The notes under the pieces: model-generated
Told to the model about the DNA's origin: nothing
What the model saw: only the letters and a program-made list of their open reading frames with translations
Databases searched by the model: none
Program-made: the position numbers and the translations under genes
DNA from: JBHHWH01 sp046756405
GTDB taxonomy: Bacteria > Actinomycetota > Acidimicrobiia > Spongiisociales > ZC4RG35
Assembly: GCA_046756405.1 (NCBI GenBank)
Contig: JBHHWH010000027.1
Span: forward strand, 1 to 27,613
Length of the DNA stretch: 27,613 bases
Reading direction: 5' to 3'
Part shown: one piece after another, positions 1-6,757 of the stretch
Layout of the letters: every line of letters starts with the position of its first letter
How positions within the stretch are numbered: the first letter of the stretch is position 1

Positions 1-2
1 TC

Positions 3-29
3 CACCCTACGCAGAAGGAACGCAGGGTG
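3..29 (-). terminator. possible terminator hairpin after the dehydrogenase gene
   Basis: On the minus strand, just after the dehydrogenase stop, CACCCTGCG pairs with CGTAGGGTG (9 bp, one G-U pair) around a 9-nt loop. There is no clear T tract, so this is a weak call. Confidence 0.3.
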
Positions 30-35
30 CCGCCC

Positions 36-1400
36 CTAAGCCACTACCACGGTCTTGATGTTGAGGAACTCGCGCATCCCGATGTCGGCCAGCTCCCGGC
101 CGTAGCCGCTCATCTTGATCCCACCGAAGGGGAGCCTCGGGTCCGAAGCCACGAAGGCGTTGACGAAACAAGACCCTGCCTGGAGGCGGTCCCGGGCCAC
201 CCTCTCCCCCAACTCCACATCGGAGGTGTAGATGGAGGCCCCTAGCCCGAACTGGGTGTTGTTGGCGATGCGGACCGCGTCGTCGAGGTCTTGGGCCGTG
301 ATCACTGCGGCCACCGGGCCGAAGGTCTCCTCGTGGTAGGCGGGCATCCCCGGCCCTACGTCGGCGAGGAGGGTCGGCGGATAGAAGGCGCCACCGCCGT
401 CGGGGATCTCCCCTCCGATCACCAACCGGGCACCGGCGGCGATGCTGCGTTGTACCTGGTCGTGCAGCTCGTCGCGCAGGTCCACCCGGGCCATCGGACC
501 GAGGGTGGTGTCGGGATCGTGGGGATCTCCCATCGCCGCCTGGGCCATGTTCTCAGCCAGCAGCCCGGTGAACTCTTCCACCACTGGTTCCTCGACGATG
601 AACCGTTTGGCGGCGATGCAGGACTGGCCGCCGTTGATCAGCCGCGCCGTGGCACAGGTCGCCGCGGCGGCCTCCAGATCAGCGTCGGCCAGGACGACGG
701 CCGGGTCGGATCCGCCCAGCTCCAGCACGGTCTTTTTGATCAGGCTTCCCGCCTTTGAAGCCACCGCCCGGCCCGCCGGGTCCGATCCGGTGAGGGTCGC
801 CGCGGCGATCCCGGGATGTTCCAAGACCTCGTCGACCCGAGAAGACGGCAGCACCAGGGTGCGGAACAGACCGTCGGGAAAACCTGCTTCGACGATCGCC
901 TCGTCGATGGCCAGGGCACATCCGGTGACGTTGGAGGCGTGCTTGAGCACACCGCCGTTACCGGCCATCAGCGCCGGAGCGGCGAACCGGTACACCTGCC
1001 AGAGGGGGAAGTTCCACGGCATCACCGCCAGCACCACACCAAGGGGCCGATAGGCGATGTAGGACTTGGTCCGTTCGGTGGCGATGTGTTCGTCGGCCAG
1101 GATCCGCTCCGCGTTCTCGGCGTAGTGGCGGCACACCCAGGCGCACTTCTCCGCCTCGGCGATCCCCTGGGCGATGGGCTTGCCCATCTCGTCGGCCATC
1201 AGACCGCCGAGGCCCGTAGCCCGCTGCTCGAGGATCTCCGCCAGCCTCAACATCGGCTGAGCCCGTTCGGGGATGGGGACCTCCTCCCATTCCTTCTGGA
1301 GGCGGGCGGCGGTCTCGATGTGAAGGGCCACCTCGTCGGGTGGGGTCTCCGGGTATTCGGCCAGGATGCGGCCGTCGGTGGGGCTGGTGGAAGTGATCAT
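36..1400 (-). CDS. NAD(P)-dependent succinate-semialdehyde dehydrogenase (Sad/YneI-like)
   Basis: Aldehyde dehydrogenase superfamily protein of 454 residues, probably oxidising succinate semialdehyde to succinate in the cytoplasm (end of GABA catabolism). Visible active-site elements are Asn130 in MPWNFP, Lys153 in the cofactor region, the general base Glu227 in ELGG and the nucleophile Cys261 in GGQSC. The length (about 455-460 residues) and the GGSDPAVVLADADL block fit the Sad/YneI-like group better than the longer GabD group. I chose ATG 1400 because homology begins there and because GATAAT lies 6 bases upstream (1407-1412), a typical leaderless arrangement. An in-frame extension to 1535 would run through the palindrome and is rejected. 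The gene is divergent from an XRE regulator. The exact aldehyde substrate cannot be read from sequence. Confidence 0.88.
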   Translation of the reverse strand: MITSTSPTDGRILAEYPETPPDEVALHIETAARLQKEWEEVPIPERAQPMLRLAEILEQRATGLGGLMADEMGKPIAQGIAEAEKCAWVCRHYAENAERILADEHIATERTKSYIAYRPLGVVLAVMPWNFPLWQVYRFAAPALMAGNGGVLKHASNVTGCALAIDEAIVEAGFPDGLFRTLVLPSSRVDEVLEHPGIAAATLTGSDPAGRAVASKAGSLIKKTVLELGGSDPAVVLADADLEAAAATCATARLINGGQSCIAAKRFIVEEPVVEEFTGLLAENMAQAAMGDPHDPDTTLGPMARVDLRDELHDQVQRSIAAGARLVIGGEIPDGGGAFYPPTLLADVGPGMPAYHEETFGPVAAVITAQDLDDAVRIANNTQFGLGASIYTSDVELGERVARDRLQAGSCFVNAFVASDPRLPFGGIKMSGYGRELADIGMREFLNIKTVVVA

Positions 1401-1406
1401 GGGCGG

Positions 1407-1412
1407 ATTATC
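1407..1412 (-). promoter_or_regulatory. -10 box of a leaderless promoter for the dehydrogenase
   Basis: GATAAT on the minus strand lies 6 bases before ATG 1400, and no Shine-Dalgarno is visible. The start of transcription would then coincide with the start codon. Confidence 0.5.
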
Positions 1413-1444
1413 GCCGGTGAGATCAAAGAGTATCGCCGGTAGCC

Positions 1445-1500
1445 CAACACCCTTTGGTATGTATACAACTGATAGCTTGTATACATACCAAAGGGTGTTG
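1445..1500. promoter_or_regulatory. perfect long inverted repeat (24-bp arms), probable regulator operator
   Basis: Arms at 1445-1468 and 1477-1500 are exact reverse complements, separated by the 8-base spacer CTGATAGC. The core of each arm is TGTATACATAC, itself partly palindromic. The right arm runs from the presumed -35 TTGTAT (1477-1482) up to the -10 TAGAAT (1501-1506) of the XRE gene, so a bound protein would block that promoter. The structure lies 45-100 bases upstream of the dehydrogenase start. Autoregulation by the adjacent XRE protein is inference. Confidence 0.75.
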
Positions 1501-1506
1501 TAGAAT
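1477..1506 (+). promoter_or_regulatory. promoter of the XRE regulator
   Basis: TTGTAT (1477-1482) and TAGAAT (1501-1506) are 18 bases apart. TAGAAT ends 7 bases before ATG 1514, so the mRNA is probably leaderless. The spacer is entirely palindrome sequence. Confidence 0.55.
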
Positions 1507-1513
1507 GGTCTCC

Positions 1514-1858
1514 ATGGGAAAGTACGATCCCGCACCCACCGTCGCCGGCGGATTGGTCCGCCTGGCCAGGATCAAGGCGGGGTTGACCCAAACCGACCTG
1601 GCTCAGCGGGCCGGCGTCAGCCAGCAGGCGATCTCGGCTTACGAAACCGGACGCAAGGAACCGACGCTGCCCACCCTCCTGCGTCTGATAGGTGCCACCG
1701 GATACGAGCTGAGATTCCGTCTGGAGCCAGCCGACGACCACGATGCCTCGCTGGAAGCCTACCTAGAGACTCTCACACCTGACAGGCGCGCCGAGATCGA
1801 AAGGGAGCAGCGGCGCAGGGTGGAGGAGGCACGCCTGAAACGAGTTCGGGGTCGCTGA
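1514..1858 (+). CDS. XRE-family helix-turn-helix regulator (antitoxin-like)
   Basis: A 114-residue DNA-binding protein with a single N-terminal helix-turn-helix, about residues 12-65. The signature is LAQRAGVSQQAISAYETGRKE, split here as LAQRAGVSQQ followed by AISAYETGRKE. The charged C-terminal tail (RRAEIEREQRRRVEEARLKR, about residues 90-110) is probably a helical dimerisation or partner-binding segment. ATG 1514 is preferred over the in-frame ATG 1505 because TAGAAT lies 7 bases upstream and the HTH family alignment starts near there. The stop overlaps the start of a degraded nucleotidyltransferase gene, which resembles the usual order of XRE plus AbiEii/MNT-type nucleotidyltransferase pairs. 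It is therefore probably an orphan antitoxin or regulator whose partner has been lost. A perfect palindrome covers its promoter. Confidence 0.85.
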   Translation: MGKYDPAPTVAGGLVRLARIKAGLTQTDLAQRAGVSQQAISAYETGRKEPTLPTLLRLIGATGYELRFRLEPADDHDASLEAYLETLTPDRRAEIEREQRRRVEEARLKRVRGR

Positions 1859-2054
1859 TGCCGGTACAGACAGCGTGGAGATACCCGGCGGGTTCACCGG
1901 GGCCCACATCCAAGGGATACTCGTTTTGAACCTGGTCACAGATGCTGGACCCCTTGACGTGACGGTCGTACCGGCAGGTACCACGGGGTACGAGGACCTC
2001 GTCCGCCCGCGCAAATCCGTCGTTTCTCCCCAAGCCAGGTCCAGCCTCGACTAA
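1858..2054 (+). pseudogene. remnant of a nucleotidyltransferase (AbiEii/MNT-like) gene
   Basis: ATG 1858 overlaps the XRE stop as TGATG, but that frame stops after 23 codons. From about 1875 a different frame reads through to TAA 2052-2054 and contains ILVLNLVTDAGPLDV followed by PAGTTGYEDLV. This block resembles the segment after the active site in nucleotidyltransferases that commonly follow XRE antitoxins (a pattern such as LxTxxGxLDxxxxPxGxxGYxxL). The N-terminal nucleotide-binding part (GG...D-x-D region) and the C-terminus are absent. The gene therefore appears to have lost an internal piece and its tail. The family assignment comes from remembered motif patterns, not from a search. Confidence 0.6.
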
Positions 2055-2085
2055 TTTGCTCTACGTCCACTCACCAAGGAGCACG

Positions 2086-3126
2086 ATGACCCCGGCAAAG
2101 ATCCCGCGAATCCTGGTCGCCCTCGCCGTGGCCGCCGGTCTCCTCGCTGCCGGGTCGGCAGGCAAGCCCGTAGACCGCCCCGACCCAGCTGCGGAGCATC
2201 AGCGCATCGTCGACTTCTGGACCTGGGAGAGGGTCGCTCAAGCGGTGCCCCGTGACTTCTATCTAGATCCCGGCAAGGGTTTCATTCCCTCCAAGGGCGG
2301 GCCACCTCCCGGTAAGGGGGGCGGGGGCGGAGGCGGTGGAGACACTGTCATCGGCGCCTCCTGGGAGAACGGCGGCACCGTGGCCGACACCACGGGCAAG
2401 GTCCTGTTCGCCTTCGGCGACAACTACTACGTCTGCTCGGCGAGTGTCGTGGTGGACTCGACTACCGACCAGTCGACGATCCTCACCGCCGCCCATTGCG
2501 TCTACGACGAAGCCAGCGGCACCTTCGCCCAGAACTGGACCTTCATTCCCAACTACGACGCCGCGCCGGCACCCTTGGACACCTCCGGGAGCTTCTGTGC
2601 CGACACTCTCTACGGGTGCTGGACAGCGCGGGCCATCGTCGTCTCCGACGGCTACACCACCGCTGGGGGCTTCAACAGCCAGGCCACGGTCCACGACTTC
2701 GCCTTCGTGCAGGTGGGTCCGGGAGGCCACTACCCCACCACCGAACTGGACGTCACGGTGGGCGGCCAGGGCATCCAGTTCACGACTGGTGTCCTCGGCG
2801 ACCCCGCCTGGGCCTTCGGCTACCCGGCGGCGAAGAAGTACAAGGGGAAAGACCTCATCTACTGCAAGGGCCCGCTAGGGACCGACCCCTTCAACAGCGA
2901 TCTCACCTACCGTCTCGACTGCAACATGACTGGAGGGTCTTCCGGTGGTCCCTGGTTCCAGAGCTTCGACGAGGCCACCGGCGCGGGCGTTCTGATGTCG
3001 TTGAACTCCTACGGGTACTCCTCGGTGAAGAACGCCATGCATGGCCCCAAGTTCAACGCTGAGACCGAGGCCCTCTACGACGCCATCGAAACCGCGGACG
3101 GGAATCTGATCGTCAACACCCACTGA
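2086..3126 (+). CDS. secreted trypsin-like serine protease (S1/V8-like)
   Basis: Extracellular serine endopeptidase of 346 residues. Residues 1-26 form a signal peptide (basic MTPAKIPR, hydrophobic LVALAVAAGLLAAG). A glycine-rich linker of consecutive Gly residues sits at about 87-95, before the catalytic domain. The catalytic triad is visible: His137 in TAAHC, Asp204 in VHDFAFV and Ser286 in GGSSGGPW. Cysteines at about 118, 138, 171, 178, 260 and 279 could form disulfides, fitting an exported enzyme. AAGGAG lies 4 bases before ATG 2086; an upstream in-frame TTG at 2056 has no such site. The closest general group is the trypsin-like/V8 glutamyl endopeptidase-like proteins of actinobacteria. 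Substrate specificity is unknown. It is transcribed convergently with the histidine kinase. Confidence 0.88.
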   Translation: MTPAKIPRILVALAVAAGLLAAGSAGKPVDRPDPAAEHQRIVDFWTWERVAQAVPRDFYLDPGKGFIPSKGGPPPGKGGGGGGGGDTVIGASWENGGTVADTTGKVLFAFGDNYYVCSASVVVDSTTDQSTILTAAHCVYDEASGTFAQNWTFIPNYDAAPAPLDTSGSFCADTLYGCWTARAIVVSDGYTTAGGFNSQATVHDFAFVQVGPGGHYPTTELDVTVGGQGIQFTTGVLGDPAWAFGYPAAKKYKGKDLIYCKGPLGTDPFNSDLTYRLDCNMTGGSSGGPWFQSFDEATGAGVLMSLNSYGYSSVKNAMHGPKFNAETEALYDAIETADGNLIVNTH

Positions 3127-3138
3127 CCGGGAGGACCC

Positions 3139-4300
3139 TCACCCGCCGGGGAGCCGGACCACCACCCGGCCCCCCGGCCCGGGGAGGGCACGGATGTCAC
3201 CGCCCAGGGCGGTGACATAGCCCCGGGCGATGGCCAGTCCTAGGCCGGCACCGGCGGAGGCCCGGTCCCGCGCCGGGTCACCGCGGCTGAAACGGTCGAA
3301 GGCCCGCTCGGCGAAATCGGAGGGAAACCCGGGACCCTCGTCGGCCACCACCATCTCCGCCCCTAATCCGTTGCTCACCTTCACCACCACTTCTCCCCCG
3401 TCGGGCGAGTGGCGGACGGCGTTGTCCAAGAGATTCCTCAGCACCCGGGCCAGGGCATCCCCACCGGGCGGGAGCCTTCACCCGGCTTGCCGCCTCCAGC
3501 CGCAGCGACACCCTTCGGGCTTCGGCTATGGGACGGAACACCTCCAGGGACTCATCGGCCACTTCGGTGACGTCGACCACCTCGGTGTCGAGGGCCACGT
3601 CACCCGACTCCAACCGGGCGAGGAGGAACAGGTCCTCCACCAGTCGCGACAGGACCTCCACGTCGCGGTCCATTGAACGTAGATACCGGACCGGGTCGTC
3701 GGCGACACCGTCTTCGAGAGCCTCCAGCACTGCCCGCAGCGAAGCGAGCGGGGTGCGCAAATCGTGACCCACGGCGGTGAAGAAGGCCCGGCGAGCCGAC
3801 TCCGCCTCCTCAAGGACTGTGGCCATGGAGTCCACCGCTTCGGCCACCTCCCCTACCTCGTCGGCCCGTGTCACCTCGGTTCTCGCCTCCGGTCTCCCCG
3901 AGGCGATCGAAGCAGCGGTCTCCGCTATCCGGCCTAGATCCCCGGTCAGCGGTCTGCTCACCGTCACCGAGAACACCGTGGCCGCCACCACACCGAAGCC
4001 CATCAGCACGGCCAGGAGGGTCAGATCGTGCCGAGAGAGGAACATCTGACCGGCGGCGATCACCACCCCCAACGTCACGACGAGCAGCGCCACTACCGCC
4101 AGGGCCACCACCGTCGTCCGTAGCGAGCGGAGCCTCAGGGCCAGCCGCGGCAGAAGCCAGGCAGCGAGGGCCATGGAGGCCGCCATCAGCCCGAAGACGA
4201 TCCCGGCGCCGAGCCGGTCGGCGGCTGTGGGCCGCATCGTCACTTCGAAGACGACCAGGCCCAGCAGAACCAGCCCCGCTGCGGTGAGGGCATATCTCAC
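3139..4300 (-). pseudogene. sensor histidine kinase, interrupted by a +1 frameshift
   Basis: Membrane-bound sensor kinase of a two-component pair. It has four predicted membrane helices (about residues 1-22, 31-51, 63-84 and 92-115), a HAMP-like linker, the phosphorylated His179 in VGHDLRTPL, then the ATPase elements NLLDNAVRHSP (N box), DEGPGF (G1) and GAGLGLAIARG (G2). Reading from GTG 4300 leaves frame near 3466-3468. Removing one C from the CCC there (minus strand) restores RVKAPAGGDALARVLRNLLDN and gives a normal 386-residue kinase. The start overlaps the regulator's stop as GTGA, so the two are translationally coupled. The protein is split as sequenced into about 280 and 100 residues; it is either a recent mutation or a sequencing error in a short homopolymer. 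Confidence 0.85.
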
Positions 4301-4997
4301 GGTTCGAACCTGTAGCCCACACCCCACACTGTGGTAAGCCAGCGGGGATCGTCCGGGTCGGCTTCGATTTTCTGCCGCACCCGGCGCACATGGACGGTAA
4401 CCGTCGAGGGGTCCTGCCATTCTGGGGCCGACTCCCAGACCTGTTCCAGAAGCTGGACCCTGGAGAAAACCTGGCGGGGCGAAGCTGCCAGGAAAGCGAG
4501 CAGGTCGAACTCCCTGGGGGTCAGAGCCACCGGAACGTCTCCCACGGTGACCTCCCGGGTGCGGAGGTCGATCGCCAGCCCGTCGAAGCGGAGCGGGCCG
4601 TCCGATGGCGGGGAACCTGCGGCCCGCTTCAGGACTGCCCGGACCCTGGCGGCCAGCTCCCGCGGAGAGAACGGTTTGACCACGTAGTCGTCGGCGCCCA
4701 ACTCCAGGCCCAGCACCCGGTCGGTCTCCTCACCTCTAGCGGTGAGGAGAATCACCGGCACTTCCGAATGGCGTCTCAGCTCCGACAGCACCGTCAGCCC
4801 GTCCACCTTCGGCAGCATGACGTCGAGGACGACCAGGTCAGGACGCCCGGATGAGAGACACCCAGAGCGGTCGGGCCGTCAGCCGCTTGTTCGACCATGA
4901 AGCCGTCGCGGCTCAAGTAGGCCGCGACCACCTCACGCACCATCGGCTCGTCGTCGATGACCAACACCGACTTGCCGGTGAACTCGCAAAGGGACAT
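4297..4997 (-). pseudogene. OmpR/PhoB-family response regulator, interrupted by a -1 frameshift
   Basis: Winged-helix response regulator, intact length 233 residues, usual for the family. The receiver domain shows DD15-16 (VIDDEP), the phosphorylated Asp59 in VVLDVMLP and Lys108 in VVKPFSP. The C-terminal DNA-binding domain contains LTPREFDLLAFL and the final VWGVGYRFEP. The frame is lost at 4846-4848 (minus-strand GGG): adding one G gives SHPGRPDLVVLDVMLPKVDG with no other change. I chose ATG 4997 because the receiver begins immediately after it and TACGGT lies 6 bases upstream. It is followed, with a 4-base overlap, by the partner kinase, which also has a single-base indel. Three 11-bp repeats upstream are probable targets. 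Confidence 0.85.
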
Positions 4998-5036
4998 ACC
5001 CCGACCGTAAGGAGGGTTCCGGCGGATCGGCCTTTT

Positions 5037-5069
5037 GTTAAGGAATCGTTCATCGGGGGTTACGGCCAC
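5037..5069 (+). promoter_or_regulatory. three 11-bp direct repeats, probable OmpR/PhoP-type binding site
   Basis: GTT recurs at 5037, 5048 and 5059, giving units GTTAAGGAATC, GTTCATCGGGG and GTTACGGCCAC. The exact 11-bp period, and the middle unit in particular, resemble the 11-nt PHO-box units of actinobacterial PhoP. The site lies between the response regulator (minus) and the secreted spondin-like gene (plus). Binding by the adjacent regulator is inferred. Confidence 0.45.
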
Positions 5070-5121
5070 GGCAACACCCTGCCCGGACACTGGTTAACCG
5101 GTCGTCAAGAAAGGAGATGAC

Positions 5122-5817
5122 ATGACCGCAACCAGAAAACTCGTCAACACAACGGCGCTGCTCGCCCTGGCCGGGATGCTGTTCACCCTGATCGGCCTCG
5201 CTCCCGCCCAGGGAGAGCCGGAACGTGAGTACAAGGTGACGATCACCAACCTCACCGGAGGCCAGCTTCAGACTCCCTTCGTGGTGGCAACCCACTCCGG
5301 CTCCACCTCCCTCTTCGAGGAGGGCTCGCCCGCCTCTACCGGCCTCCAAGCTCTGGCGGAGAACGGCGGAGTACCTGTGCTCGTGGCGGAACTCAACGCC
5401 GACCCAGAGGTGGGTGACGTGGTCGTAGCCGGCTCAGGGCCGATCGCCCCCGGGGCCAGCGCCTACGCCATCGTCACTTCCAGTCCCGGGGCAAGGAAGC
5501 TGTCTCTGGCGGGGATGCTGATCTGCACCAACGACGGATTCGCCGGTCTCGACTCGGTGCAGCTCAATGCCAACGGGAAGTCCCAGGTCTTCTACGGCTA
5601 CGCCTACGACGCCGGAACCGAGATCAACACTGAGGCCTACGCCGACTTGGTGCCTCCCTGCGACGGGTTGGGCCAAACCGGTATGAGCAACCCGGCCCTC
5701 GCTGAGGGCGGCGTGGTGACCCTCCATGACGGCATCGAGGGTGGGGCCGACCTCGACCCGACGATCCACGGGTGGTCCGGTCCGGTGATCATGGTCACCA
5801 TCGAACTCCAAGGCTGA
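5122..5817 (+). CDS. secreted spondin-domain protein
   Basis: Exported protein of 231 residues. Residues 1-32 form a signal peptide ending near APAQGEPE. The rest matches the bacterial spondin-like domain: KVTITNLTGGQ, then TPFVVATHSGSTSLFEEG, then ASTGLQALAENG, and a C-terminal VIMVTIELQG strand. In eukaryotes the spondin N domain is an extracellular adhesion module; its bacterial role is not established. AAGGAG (5111-5116) lies 5 bases before ATG 5122, giving a clear start. It is divergent from the two-component system, with 11-bp direct repeats in the shared promoter region, so it may be a target of that system. A two-hairpin stretch follows the stop. Confidence 0.75.
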   Translation: MTATRKLVNTTALLALAGMLFTLIGLAPAQGEPEREYKVTITNLTGGQLQTPFVVATHSGSTSLFEEGSPASTGLQALAENGGVPVLVAELNADPEVGDVVVAGSGPIAPGASAYAIVTSSPGARKLSLAGMLICTNDGFAGLDSVQLNANGKSQVFYGYAYDAGTEINTEAYADLVPPCDGLGQTGMSNPALAEGGVVTLHDGIEGGADLDPTIHGWSGPVIMVTIELQG

Positions 5818-5834
5818 TACGTCCGGGCAATGGC

Positions 5835-5863
5835 GGAGGGCCGGCCTTGGTGGCTGGCCCTCC
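5835..5863 (+). terminator. hairpin after the spondin-like gene
   Basis: GGAGGGCC (5835-5842) pairs with GGCCCTCC (5856-5863), and the stem can extend inward by four more pairs with one G-U. It is followed by TCTTCGT, only a weak T-rich tail. Confidence 0.55.
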
Positions 5864-5880
5864 TCTTCGTCCGTCGGAGC

Positions 5881-5910
5881 GCCGGAGCCTGCTGCCCAGC
5901 GGGCTCCGGC
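5881..5910 (-). terminator. hairpin after the zinc-ribbon genes
   Basis: GCCGGAGCC (5881-5889) pairs with GGCTCCGGC (5902-5910), with an inner GCTG/CAGC stem. It lies between two convergent genes, beside the preceding hairpin, and is most likely the stop signal for the minus-strand gene. Confidence 0.45.
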
Positions 5911-5931
5911 GGCGACGTCAGGCCGACACCG

Positions 5932-6138
5932 TCACTCGTCTCCGGTGCTCCCAGTTTCCGAATTCGGTGCGCTGTCGGGCTGGTCAACCCGCAGGGGAAT
6001 CCAAGTCTCCTCGCCGGGCTCGAGATCCCGGTAAGTGTGCTCGGCGGCGTGGTCTTCGCAGTAGAGGCCTTCGGGGGTGATGTAGGCCCCGGGCTGGTCG
6101 CACCGAACGCAGGTGCGGCGCCTTCGGGCTGTGGCCAT
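5932..6138 (-). CDS. small zinc-ribbon-like protein
   Basis: A 68-residue protein that I do not recognise as a named family. Cys10 and Cys13 (CVRC) plus Cys27 and His30 (CEDH) form a plausible zinc site. The N-terminus is very basic (ATARRRR), which could contact nucleic acid, and the C-terminus is acidic (ETGSTGDE). ATG 6138 overlaps the stop of the upstream small gene as TGATG, so the two are translationally coupled. A longer reading to 6237 overlaps the upstream coding frame and is rejected. Function unknown; a role in nucleic acid binding or protein contact is inference. Confidence 0.65.
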   Translation of the reverse strand: MATARRRRTCVRCDQPGAYITPEGLYCEDHAAEHTYRDLEPGEETWIPLRVDQPDSAPNSETGSTGDE

Positions 6139-6329
6139 CACCGCTCGCTCCGCTCCGCGTCGGTCAGCTTGGCCTGAATAATTGCGGTCCGGGGTGAGAC
6201 CGCCTCCTCTTTGTACTGGAAAGAAACATGACCGCACTTGAGGCAGGTAGACCGCAGCAGGCCGGCGATCTGGCTCACCTCGGTCACTGCGTGATCACAG
6301 TTCTTCAGTCTTATCTTCATCTTCAGCAC
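6138..6329 (-). CDS. small zinc-binding-like protein
   Basis: A 63-residue protein of unknown function. Cys11 and His13 (CDH) together with Cys29 and Cys32 (CLKC) look like a treble-clef or ribbon-type zinc site. The start is GTG 6329, with AGAGGGG about 8 bases upstream; ATG 6320 is an alternative start three codons later. It forms a two-gene unit with the following zinc-ribbon gene, sharing one base at the stop/start. Such paired short CxxC proteins are often under-annotated. Confidence 0.6.
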   Translation of the reverse strand: MLKMKIRLKNCDHAVTEVSQIAGLLRSTCLKCGHVSFQYKEEAVSPRTAIIQAKLTDAERSER

Positions 6330-6444
6330 TGGTTTACCCCTCTAGGGCTCGGGAGACTTACGTCCTCTAGATCGTCAGGGCCGGGTGCGGGGCTTGGGTG
6401 TCATCCTGAAAGCAACCGGATTGACTAGTCCCGAAACGCGAAAT

Positions 6445-6672
6445 TCACCGGTCCCGAAGCAGAACCCCGACGAGGTTGACAACCAGGGTGAGGGCCACGC
6501 TGACCAGAATCATCGAGGTGATCGGGATGTAGACCCTCGAATTCTCCCCCTCGATGCGGATGTCGCCGGGCAGGTTGCCGAACCAGGAGAAGAGGCTCGG
6601 GGCGAACCGAACCAGCGCGCCCACGACGAACAAGGCTGCTCCCAGCCACATCAACGCGGTGCCTATACGCAT
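6445..6672 (-). CDS. DUF2905 family membrane protein
   Basis: A 75-residue protein with two membrane helices (about residues 5-23 and 49-70) and the conserved loop FSWFGNLPGDIRIEGEN. The loop length and the PGDI(R)IE motif match the DUF2905 family, whose function is unknown. ATG 6672 has no Shine-Dalgarno, but TACCCT lies 7 bases upstream, so a leaderless mRNA is likely. Another minus-strand gene begins 115 bases downstream; the intervening sequence shows no obvious signal. Confidence 0.8.
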   Translation of the reverse strand: MRIGTALMWLGAALFVVGALVRFAPSLFSWFGNLPGDIRIEGENSRVYIPITSMILVSVALTLVVNLVGVLLRDR

Positions 6673-6701
6673 GGGCTAGAGGGTATTGGGGTTGAGAACA
6701 G

Positions 6702-6736
6702 AAAAACGGGGCGGCCGCTGAGCGGCCGCCCCGTTT
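6702..6736 (-). terminator. strong intrinsic terminator of the secreted-protein gene
   Basis: Arms 6704-6719 and 6721-6736 are a perfect 16-bp inverted repeat around a single base (loop effectively CTCAG). On the minus strand it is followed by TTTTT (6702-6706), the layout of a rho-independent terminator for the gene ending at 6758. Confidence 0.9.
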
Positions 6737-6757
6737 CCGACTGAGAGGGGTACCAGT

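Noticed and set aside
291..1442. Long reading frames on the plus strand opposite the dehydrogenase gene
   Set aside because: They are antisense shadows caused by high GC at codon position 3; translations are rich in Arg, Gly and Ala with no recognisable domains.
3457..3476. Programmed ribosomal frameshift in the kinase
   Set aside because: No slippery heptamer or stop codon at the shift point; a simple one-base change restores the protein.
5085..5100. Palindrome around GGTTAACC as an operator
   Set aside because: Short, one mismatch when extended, and close to the ribosome site; no support beyond symmetry.
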